Below, in pieces: positions 35,401 to 47,400 of a DNA stretch of 64,000 nt (its first letter is position 1; each line of letters opens with the position of its first letter). The notes beneath the pieces were generated by a model. That model saw nothing but the letters and a program-made list of their open reading frames with translations. It was not told the origin of the DNA and did no database searches. The stretch lies in the NCBI GenBank assembly GCA_033977485.1, contig CM066994.1, positions 86,056,871-86,120,870 on the forward strand, written 5' to 3'. The stretch is from Hydrangea macrophylla. Lineage: Eukaryota > Streptophyta > Magnoliopsida > Cornales > Hydrangeaceae. A program made the translations under genes and the position numbers.

Positions 35401-38400
35401 TACTGAGCATTCCGCTCTTGTTTCAACTCCCCTGAAAGGGGAGATTCCACAGCTACATGGAGCAAATTCTACGTGTGGAGCAGACTCTTCTGATAAGGCT
35501 AAGCAGTGGTGTGATCACAGCAATCACCCTAGACACACGAGGGCTACTTGTTGGAGACTCCATGGTCGTCCACCTGGGGGTCGTAGAGGTCGATCTGGAG
35601 GTCGTTTTGGGCCTCCTGGTGGTCGTGGAGGCAATTCTCTGGCACATCATACCAAGGTGATTGATGCTGCAGATTCAGGTTAAGGTGACCAGGCTACTTC
35701 ATCTTCTATGCCTCCTTCAGCACCATTGTCTACCACCGAGTATAAGGATGCATTGCGGGGTTTAGATGCTCTTCGTAATCTGATGACTCGTCGTGCCCCG
35801 TCTACTTGCAAAGGTGCCTCATCTTCATTTGCACAGATGGGTAATTTAGTCACTTCTATGAGAGCATGCTTATCCCACTCCTTATTTCCTTGGATTATTG
35901 ATTCGGGTGCATCCGATCATATGTCTAGCTCATCAGATTTATTCTCTATGTATACTCCCTATTCAGGTCAAGAGAAAATTTGTATTGCAGATGGTATTTT
36001 TTCCTCTGTTTCAGGGAAAGGTGTCATACATGCTACTCCATCTCTGTCTTTGTCCTCTGTTTTACATGTTCCAAGTTTCACCTCTAATCTTTTATCTATA
36101 ACTCGTATCACTCGTGATCTTAACTGTAGTGTAACTTTCTTCCCTTCACATTGTGTTTTCCAGGATCTTACCACATAGAGGACGATTGGCAGTGGTAGAG
36201 AGGAGTATGGCCTTTACTTATTGGATGTCGGAAGTAAGAAAGCTCATCACACTAAAGTTTCTGAGAATAAGTCTGAGGACATTTTACTTTGGCATAAGCG
36301 ATTAGGACACCCATCGTTTCATTTAATTAAGCATTTGTTTCCTTCTTTAGTTTTCAATAAAGCCGTTTCTGAATATTTATGTGAGTCGTGTGAACTTGGG
36401 AAACATCATCGGTCGACTTTTGCTCCGAGTTATAATAAAAGTTTAGTGCCTTTTTCTTTAGTGCATTCTGATGTATAGGGTCCATCGTGTGTGGTGTCCT
36501 TAAAAGGTCATCGTTGGTTTGTTACATTTATTGATGATTATTCACGGACCACGTGGCTTTATATAATGAAAGAAAAACAGAATGTTTTTTCTATTTTCAA
36601 AATTTTTTATCAAATGGCCTTGACTCAGTTTGGGACAGGTATTAGAGTGTTGCGATCTGACCAAGGGAGAGAATATATTGATTCTGGTCTAGGAGACTTT
36701 TTTTCCTCCAAAGGACTAGTTCATCAGAAGTCTTGCACTAACAGAGGTAGCAGAACGCAAGAATCGTCACTTGCTTAATGTTGCTCGTTCTTTGTTATTC
36801 TCAGCAAATGCTCCTAAAATCTATTGGGGTGATGCAGTTCTAACTGCTGCGTATCTCATCAATAGACTACCAACCCAAGTCCTCAATAAGCGGTCTCCCA
36901 TTGAACTCTTATCCCATCCTACTTCTCTTTTCCCTATTCCTCCTCGTGTCTTGGGGTGTGTCTGCTTTGTCCATAACCATTCTCCCACACGTGGAAAACT
37001 CGATCCTCGTGCCATTCGATGCGTCTTTGTTGGTTACTCCCCTACTCAAAAAGGGTACAAGTGCTATTACCTCAAACTAGGAAGTGGTATGTTTAGTCCA
37101 ATGAAGAGGTAATACTAGGAATACATTCCCGATGTTACTTCTAGAGAAAGAGAAAGTGGTCCTAGGGGGTGAGGAAGTCTTAGGGGGTGAGAAAGTTGTT
37201 GCGGAGGAGGAACAACCTACCACTCCCAAGCAGAGAGAATTATTGGAAGTGGAACAAGAAACACCAAAGCAGATAGAGTTGTTAGTTTACTCCAAGGGTA
37301 CATGGAGTAAGAGAAAGAGCAAAGAGGTTGAGACCATTACTCCTATTTTTCCACTGCCATCTACTCCAACTGATGAGGCCCCTTCGTCAGGTAACTCAAA
37401 TAAATCCTTACCTATAGAGTCTGATGATCTCAATATTCTTATTACGGTCCGTAAGGGTGTTAAATCTTGTACTCAACACCCTATTTCTAATTTTGTGTCA
37501 TATTCTCACCTGTCTTCTGCTTATCGTGCTTTCCTTTCAAATATTGCATCTGTTTCTGTCCCTAATCATGTTCAGGATGCTCTCAATGATCCCAAGTGGA
37601 AACATGTCATGAATGAGGAGATGAAATGTCACGACCCAAATCCACTAAGTATGGCACGAGGGTACGTGACATGCCACCGAGGCCTGACCCTATGTGATTA
37701 ACGTTCTAAACGGGTTTTTAAACTCATTTAAACTACATTTGCAAGTGATTAGCCCCAAGGGTATGATAGGAATTTGAGTTAGATTTATACCAAAAGATTG
37801 TTTTGAGTCTAGGTTCCAACGTTGAAAACGGTAAGTTATGTCTGTTTCCGTAAAAGTCGTCGTTTTGAAACAATTAAAATAGTGCGTATTTCGATCGATC
37901 GAAGCAGCTTCTATCCACAATTCTAGCCATGAGTATCTAAGCAATCAAACATGCTTGAATAGCAAAAACACTTGCCAAAACCTTTCATACACGAACATAG
38001 GAGTTTTATACATCAAGTTCTACACATGCTCACCTAACAACATAATTTACAAGTCCTTAGTCCCAAACTACAACAACTACGCCATATACAATATGCACAT
38101 TAAACACTTGCTCTCCTCTTTCGTCCTCTATTTCTCGTTCTCCTTCTCTTTCCTTTCACCTGAAATGGTTATTCAATAACCACATGAGCTGAAGCTCAAT
38201 GAATAACATTCTCTTTGACATAAATTTGTGTATATCATTTAAACACGTGATATGTAATTCAATGTAACATAATGAATCACAACCAAGTAAGTATTTATCT
38301 CCAAAGCTTCTTGTTCTTCTCACTACCCCGTGCCCGTAATGGCACCCTTTATCCTTGTTCCGAGCTATCCAATACCCTACACAAAGCGTATTGAACACTC

Positions 38401-41400
38401 AAGCCTTAGAAGGCTTTTCTACACTCCCTTTTGGAGCTTTCTCTTTATAGTGATAGAACAATTGCTTCTTCAACCACATAATCACATAAACATGTTTCCA
38501 ACACATAATCCTTTCTATCTCTTGCACATATAGTCAATCATGATATACACACGTGTTCATAATTCATGAATTGAAAGTAAATCATTTATATGCCACAATT
38601 TCATTACTTGAAAAGTTTCCTCAAAGATAGAGGTTACTCACCTTGCTCTAGATATAGAATTGACAAGATGTAATGCTCACTTTCAAACTCCTACACGTCA
38701 TATAAGATTTCATAGCAAATCAATATGAATTCTTCTAATTAATCCATCAAAACTCTATGGAAATGAAATTAAATCACATAGAAAGAATCCTCTTACCCTT
38801 AGCTTCTCAAGTATAGCTTCAATTTGAGATAGAAATCTCCCTAGCACCCTTTTCCCTTTGTTTTTCCTTCTTTTCTCTCTTGTTTTTCCCTTTCTTCTAT
38901 GCACCTACTTGCTTGTATAGAGACAAGCACCTCAAAAAGATGTACATCTTATTTAACTAGTTATTCTTCCATTTCTCTCTCTTGCCCACTTGAATACACA
39001 TGGACTTAGCCAAATATAGCCCAACACCTCCTACTTGCCCACCTACTAGGCCACCTACTAGGCCACCTACTAGCTTAGGTAATGTAAGCTAGCACCTTGA
39101 TTAGGCTAACTAGTCATCATTAAGCTAATTAATCTCAATTAGACTAATTAATCTTGATTAGGAAAATTCTACCAAATTTCCGAAATTACACTTTCACCTA
39201 CCATATTTCTTACTAATTACACAATAGCTCCTCTAGTTCTCGTGAATTGCTAATTCACCTACTAGTTAGGAAAATGTATTATTTTTACTCCTATCATTTA
39301 TGCCCTTGTCTAGCAATTCAACATTTTACATCAAATATATATCCAATACAAGGCATTAAATAATTCCATGTTTTTCAAAATATGCAAATGCCAAATAGAT
39401 TGCCATGTATAATAAGATTAGGTATGCAAATCTTATATATATTCATGTCATTACCGTATAATGCACATTAAGATAATAGTATCACATATCAAAATGTTGG
39501 GATATTACATGAAAGCTCTTCATAAAAATGGTACTTGGGAGTTGACTAACTTACCTATGTGCAAAAGAACTGTGGGGTGCAAGTGGGTGTATATGGTATG
39601 GTAAAGCACAGAGCCGATGGTACTGTAGAGAGATTTAAAGCCCGTCTTGTCGCCAAGGGTTTCACCCAGACTTATGGAGTGGACTATCAGGAGACTTTTG
39701 CTCCTGTAGCTAAGATAAACTCTGTTAGGATCTTTTTATCCCTTGTTGCTAACCGTGATTGGCCACTTCATCAATTCGACGTGAAAAATGCATTCCTACA
39801 TGGTGAATTGGAGGAAGAGGTTTACATGGACATTCCTCCTGGTTTTGAGAGTCCTAAGACCGAAGGGAAGGTGTGCAGGCTCAGAAAGTCCCTATATGGC
39901 CTTAAGCAGTCTCCACGAGCGTGATTTGAGTGGTTTACACTTGCTATGTGTAGATATGGATTCAAACAAAGTCAAGCTGATCATACCTTGTTCATTAAGC
40001 ATTCTTCAGAGGGTAAGATTACTGCTCTTATTGTATATGTGGATGATATTGTCCTCACAGGAGATGACGTTCAGGAAATGCAGCGACTTAAGGAGTATAT
40101 GGCAAAGAAGTTTGAAATAAAAGATCTGGGTGAACTAAAATATATTTTGGGGATTGAAGTTGCAAGATCCAAACATGGAGTCTTCATCTGTCAAAGGAAG
40201 TATGTTCTTGATCTCTTGAGTGAAACTGGAATGCTTGGAAGTAAGGCGTGTGATACGCCTATAGAGCCTAACCAAAAGTTGAGTGAGTGATGATAGTAGT
40301 GGAACAATGATAGACAGTGGGAGATATCAGAGACTGGTTGGGAAGCTTATCTACCTATCTCATACACGCCCTGATATTGCATTTGCTGTAAGCGTTGTAA
40401 GTCAGTTCATGCATGCTCCTCGGGAGTCACACATGGATGCTGTTTACAGAGTTCTGAGGTATCTGAAGTCTGCTCCTGGTAAGGGTTTATATTTTGGAAG
40501 GCATGGTCATCACAGAGTAGAGGCATACACTGATGCTGATTGGGCAGGGTCTGTGACAGATAGGAGATCTACTTCGAGTTATTGCATGTTTGTGGGAGGT
40601 AATCTCGTTACTTGGAGGAGTATGAAACAAAATGTTGTGGCGAGATCCAGTGCAGAGGCCGAATTCAGAGCCATGGCCCAAGGTATGTGTGAACTTTTAT
40701 GGATAAAGTTGTTATTAAGGGACTTGAGACTTGAGCAGGGTGACTCAATGAAGCTGTGATAATAAGTCTACAATTAATATTGCACATAATCCAGTGCAGC
40801 ATGACAGGACTAAGCACATAGAGATTGACAGGCATTTCATTAAAGAAAACCTCAATAATGGAATCATTTGCACTCCATTTGTGAAAAGTAGTGATCAACT
40901 TGCAGATGTTCTTACTAAAGGAGTCGGGGCTAGACAGTTTCATGATGTACTCCGCAAGCTGGGATTGAGAGATATATTTGTACCAACTTGAGGGGGAGTG
41001 TTAGAAATAGCATAGTTATTTCCTTTTATTTATTTTTATGTTTAGCCTAAGGGTCTCATTGTAATATTGCCTTCTTATTATTCTAAACAATATAAAAGGG
41101 TGGAACACATTGTTCAACCCCTAAGTTTGACCAAGTAGATTTGTCAACAAGACCAACGTGTAGATGTCAATGTAACACCATATTTATCCATTGATACGGT
41201 GAATATTTTACCCTTTTTAATACATTAATAATTAAATTTAAATTATTCTTACATTGTCTTACATATATATATACATATATTTACAGCCAGGCTCTAGAGT
41301 GAACAAGGTAGAGTGAACATACACAGTGAACAATTTTTTTTTTGCCTGAAAAAACCCGCGGGCTGCCCGCTGACCCGCACACGCCCCATTGACCCACGAG

Positions 41401-44400
41401 TTTTTTCAGGCAAAAAAAAATGTTCACTGCGTATGTTCACTCTTCCCTGTTCACTCTAGAGCCTGGCCTATATATATGTAGGCCTTTGACTCACGATCAC
41501 AGCTTATCCATTGGGCTCAAGATATTGGTATTAGATTGAATATGGTTGTCGTAATTACAAACTCTGATGTAGGGCTTATGTTAAAGAAACCAAAGTTAAT
41601 CTTGGGTTGTGAAAGGGGTGGTGTCTTCCGCAGTCACAGAAGAAAAAAAATATTACAAGGAAAAAGTGATGTCAATAAGGATATAAGCAGATGTAAAAGG
41701 TCATCGAGGACAAAAAAAAGTGCAATTGCCCTTTTAAGTTGAGAGGTGATATGTGGTTTGCACATGATAAGTGGAAGGTTGAGGTGATATGTGGTTTGCA
41801 CAACCATCCACTAGGGGATACAACGATTGGTCATTCTTATGCTGGCAAGTTGAAAGATGATGAGCAAAAAATTGTTGAACACTTGACAAAAAGCGGAGTA
41901 AAACCGAAAGAAGTTCTTACAACGCTAAAACAACGAAACAGAGAGAACAAGTCCACTATTTCTACCGTTTACAATGCACAGAGGAAATGTAGAAGTGCTA
42001 AAATAGAAGGAAGATATGCAATGCAACAAGTGATGAAGTTATTATTTGAAAATAATTATCTCGAATGGCATAATAGGGATAGCAAGACTGAGGGGAGGTA
42101 TTCGATTTATTTTGGGCAAATCCAAAGTCAGTAAAGATTGCAAAATGTTTCATTCTGTCATGATGTTGGATTGTACATACAAAACTAATCGATTCAAGCG
42201 CCCATTATTTGAGATTATCGAAGCCACCTCCACAGCTAGAACAATTTGCGTTGGGTTTGCATTTTTGATGGCTGAGAAAGAAGAGAAGTATAATTGGGCC
42301 CTTTACAAGTGAAAGGATGTGTTTGATTCGTCTTGACTACCATCAGTCTTTGTTACAGATAGGGAGCTCGCATTAATAGGTGCTATTCATGTAGTCTTCC
42401 CAGGTGCAGTTCATCTATTATGTACTTGGCACATAACAAAGAATGTTACGGCACATTGCAAAAAGTCATTTGAAACTAATGCGGACTGGATTATATTTGA
42501 GCGTGAGGGGACAGGAATAGTTTATTCAACTACCGAGAAAGAGTATGTTGACCAATGGATTGCATTTGAAAAGAAATGGATGACACATGTACCACATTGC
42601 CTCCAATACATTCGAGACACTTGGCTGCCGTGGAAGGAACAATTTGTTTGTGCTTGGACCAATAAAGTAAAGCACTTTGGAAACACAACAACATCTCGAG
42701 TAGAGAGTGCACATTCAAGACTTAAGAAGTGCATAGGTTCCTCTCAAGGGAACTTCACTTCTTTATGTTATGCACTCCATCGTATGATTGTCGGGGAGAT
42801 TACAGAAGTAGTGGAGTCACTTGAACATAGTTTGATTCGTGTTATGCATGCTAACCATTTGCTTGCTCTAAGGGACTTAAGAGGATACATCATCATGCGT
42901 TGGGCTTGATTTTGGAAGAAATTAAGAGGAGCAAAAGCATTGGCATTAGTGAGATAACTTGTGGGTGCATTCTTCGTATGACTCATGGTCCCCTATGTGC
43001 ACATGAAATTGTGGATTTTGGTAGTTTGGGTGGTGAGACTATCCCTTTATTGGCATGCCATTCTCATTAGGCAAAACTCTCTATTGTGCCAAAGTTCGAA
43101 AATTACAATGATTTGGATTACGACTTGGAGATTGAAAGGTCAAAGAAATGAGTCCAAGAATGCAACTACGATCAATGCAAAGTTCTATTAAGGAAAATAA
43201 AAACCCAGAGACGACATGGTTGAATGAACCATTTGCTTCAAATGTTTTAAAGGGGCGACCTCGAAAATTGACAAAGAAACAAACAACAGCAGCTCGTAGC
43301 ACTAAAAGACACCCTTCATGGTTGAGTATAGCAAGACCATCAAAGACCTACAATCGGTTAGTAAGCGAAAGAAGCTATCGTTGATAGATTTAACTGATGA
43401 GGACTTGATTGAACAAGTTATAGCTCTCTTCAATCCAAAAATTAAGGAGTATGTTGTCTGTTGGAATACATATTTATTATAGTAACTTATTCACGGACTG
43501 ATTAGGAATAGATTGATTGTAATTTATTATAGTTGTCTATTTCCTTTTCTTTTCTTTCCTTCTTTCTTTTATTTCCTTTTTCTGTGTTTCCTAGCTTGTA
43601 TATATACATACACATTGTGAATGAATAAAATAACAATTATTCTTCCATTTTTCTTCTTGGTATCGGAGCTACAACAACACACCAAACCCTTGCTTCCCAC
43701 CACCAGCCGCCGCCACCCACAGCCTCTCCTAGGCTCGCCGCACCACCTCCCACCTCCAACCCACCTCGGCGCTGCCCTCCCACCTCCAGTCGAGGGTCCC
43801 ACAAGCCCCCCAGGGCTCCAGCGCACCTCCCAGTTCACCACCGAGGCATTTATGCCTCTCCGACAGCCTCTGCGCTGTCCTCCGCCCCTCTGTGGGCCTT
43901 TTCTACATCCCTGTGATGCATTAGAGCCTTAGTGCTCCTTCTCATCTCACTTTCAGACCATTATTTGGTCACTGGTTGCCCCATCTGTGCTCCACTTGTT
44001 CTGGGCAGCCCTCCATCTTCTCGATTTTCCAAAATTGTGTTGGTTTTCTCTTGGGTCAGACACTCGGGTATGGCTCACGACGGAAAAAATATTGATCTTG
44101 TTCCAGCTATTCCTCCTGCTCGTCCAGACCTGTCTCTTTCTCAACACACCCCTGCTCAGCAGGTTACTAGTGTGTTGTTGAGTGGAAGGAACTTTGCCGC
44201 ATGGTCCTGTTCTTTCCATCTCTATCTTGGAGGCAAAGGCAAAGGCAAATCTGGATGGATTCAAGGCACTGTACCCAAACCAACACTCTCTGATCCTACA
44301 TTTGCTCAATGGGATATTGATAACTGCACCATTTTGGGGTGGTTATTTAACTCTATGGAAGATCGGATTAATCATATGTTCATGTTTGATGATACTGTTT

Positions 44401-47400
44401 CCAGCCTATTGACCTCTCTGACTCAAATGTATGCTCATGAGTGTAATGATTCTCGTATCTTTGAACTTTATCGGGATGTTGCAGAGGCTTCTCAGGCTAC
44501 ATTAGGTCTTTCAGTTGCTGATTATTTTGGCTACCTTTAGTCTCGTTAGGAGGAACTGGCTCAGTATGAGCCTCTTAGTGAATTTCCGCCCGAAGCAGCT
44601 ACTATTGCTCTCTGACGTATCAATCGTCATCACACCTACCAGTTCTTGATGGATCTAAAACCTGAGTTCGAATCTCTCCGGACTCAGATTTAAACCCATC
44701 CCCTATGCCCTCTTTATTTGAGGCTTTTGCTACTATTGATGGAGATGAGAGACGTCGTCACTTGCTTCAACCTCCGACTTTACTTGAGCCAACTCAAGTG
44801 CCTGATCAGATGGCTCTTGCTGCCCCGTCGGGCCCATTCACTCGTCCTCTTGGATATAGTAACCGCCCTTTCTACACTTATTGTGGTAATCTTGGTCACG
44901 TCAAGGATTGCTGCTTCAAACTCCATCCTGAATTTCGTGAGAAAGGTGCCCGAAATAAAGGAAAGGGTCCATCCCGCACTGCTGCTATGGTTGAGACTAC
45001 TCCTACTCTGGATCTTCTTTAACTCCCGACTCATATGGGCCACCTTCAATCTCAACTCGGGGCATTACTTCAGCAAGGTTCTCATTCTGGCACCACTCCC
45101 ACTGCTACTTCGGCTTCAGGTACTCCTTCTACTGCACTCCATGTTGGGTCTAGCAACCCCTCGTGGATTCTGGATTCTGGTGCCAGTGATCATATGACTG
45201 GTAAGTTGCCCTTGTTTTCATCGTCTTTGGTTCCCATCTCCCAATCTGTGCGCATTGCGGACGGGTCCACACTATATATGTCAAAATTAAAGGCAATGTT
45301 TGCCTCTCCTAATATCTCTTTATCTTCTGTTCTTCATGTCCCTAGTTTTCCTTATAATCTTCTTTCAATTAGTCGTCTTGCAAAATCTCTTAATTGTGAA
45401 ATTGTGTTCTTACCAGATTGTTGTCCTTTGCAGGACCGGATTTCGAAGAAGATTTTTGGCAAGGGATATGAGCGAGATAGCCTTTACTATTTTGGTGATC
45501 CTCCTAGCGGGAATTTAAGTTTGTCGTCTTCGGGTCTTCAGGCGTCTGTTTTGCCTGAATCTTCTAAGTCTTGTAGTTTTTCTTTAGAGTCAATAAAATT
45601 GTGGCACGCCCGCTTGGGCCATACAAACTTTTATTATCTTTGTCAACTTTTTCCATTATTAAATAAAGCCTAAAAGAAATTTAAATTCAATTGTGTGGTG
45701 TGTGAGTTATGTAAGCATACTCGTTCTCATTATATACCTCGCACGAATCGTGCACCATCTGCTTTTGATATTATCCATACTGATGTGTGGAGCCCTTCCC
45801 CAATTACTGTTATTTCTGGTTACCGTTATTATGTTACGTTCATTGATGATTACACTAGGTGTACATGGGTTTATTTGCTTAAAAAAAAATCATAAGTTTT
45901 CTCCTTGTTTTCTAACTTCTTACAAATGGTTAAGACCCAATTTAGTGCAGTTGTTTGTAATCTACGTTTTGATAATGGTCGTGAATACATTACTAATCTC
46001 CAGCAACTCACTTGTCCCTACACTCCAGAACAGAATGGTGCGGCGGAACGAAAAAACCGCTCCATCATGTCTATTGTTAGGTGTCTTTTGTGCGGAATGA
46101 ATGTACACAAATACTTTTGGCATCTAACCGTTCTTACTGCCACTTTTCTTCTTAACCAGACTCCAAGTCGTGTTTTACAAGGAAAGGCACCTTTGCAACT
46201 TCTTCACCCCAACAAAACCCTCTTTCCTATCCTACCTCGGGTCTTTGGTTGTACATGCTTTGTCCAAGATCGCAGTCCAACTCGAACAAAATTAGATAAC
46301 AAGGCTGTCCGCTGCATCTTCTTAGGTTATTCACCTATGTCAAAAGGTTACAGGTGTTATGATCCTACCACTCGTCATATGTATCATTCTTTGGATGTCA
46401 CTTTTTTGGAAGATACTCCGTTTTTTGCAAGTCCTCGGTCTGTTTCACATCCTCCTTCTACCGAAGTCTCCGAGGATTCAAACTCTCCTCCGCGTCCTAT
46501 TCCTCTGTTTGAGCAACCTCCGGAGACTTCTTCCAACCTTCCTCCGGTCATCACTACTACTCCTACTCAGGTGTACTTTCGTCGGCCTCCTGCTCAGACT
46601 CCACTTCCAATATCTTCACCGGAATCTGGTAATGTTTCTCCATCTTCACCTTCTGTTTCCTCTAGATATCCCTCTAGACTTTGTCATCCTCCTAATCGTT
46701 ATGGTTTTTCTGTTAGTACTAATCACCCCATTGATAGTATGTTTCTTATCAGGGACTTTCAGATTCCTAAAGCTCTTTTCTTATTCAGGTTGACTCCACA
46801 TCCATCCCTCGGTCTGTCTCTGAAACCCTCCAGGATCCACTGTGGGTGGCTGCCATGACCTTGGAAATGGAGGCCCTTCAACGTAATCAGACTTGGGAAC
46901 TTGTGCCTCTCCCCCGAGGTGAGAAAACTGTTGGGTGTAAGTGGGTCTTCACTATTAAGTATCAGGCTAATGGTACTATCGAGCGATATAACGCCCGTCT
47001 AGTGGCCAAGGGCTTTAAACAAATCCCGGGAAAGGATTTTAGTGCTACCTTTGCTCCTGTAGCCAAATTGACATATGTTCGGCTTATAATCTCTTTGGCT
47101 GCATTTCTCAACTGGCCCTTGCATTAACTGGATGTTAAAGATGCCTTTGGGGATTTGGATGAGACTATTTATATAGATCCTCCTCCGGGTTTTCGGGCTG
47201 AGGGGGAGTATTCAGGGAAGGTACGTCGTCTTCAAAAATCTTTATACGGACTTAAGCAATCTCCCCGAGCTTGGTTCAACCGCTTTAGAGAGGTTATTTT
47301 ATCTTTGGGCTTCACTCGATGCCACTTTGATCACACTTGTTTCACCCATCAGCGACCTGATGATCGGTCAGTTATTATTCTGGTATATGTTGATGATATC

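Larger units (their letters stand above)
33953..41149 (+). mobile_element. Ty1/copia retrotransposon C
   Basis: LTRs 33953-34102 and 40999-41149 (about six substitutions and one indel by hand count). Exact TSD AGACC at 33948-33952 and 41150-41154. Primer site TGGTATCAGAGC at 34103, polypurine tract GAGGGGGAG at 40990-40998. Inserted in the N-terminal exon of the MULE protein; removing it joins the MULE reading frame. A 1,883-bp solo LTR sits inside its pol. Confidence 0.97.

Noticed and set aside
37627..39509. Complete small LTR element (TRIM) in copia C
   Set aside because: No internal pair of direct repeats, primer site or polypurine tract was seen; a single LTR with TSD is simpler.
43569..43932. 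Pro-rich frames near the copia D start
   Set aside because: They lie in the 5' leader between primer site and gag; composition is C-rich but there is no family match and frames exist on both strands.
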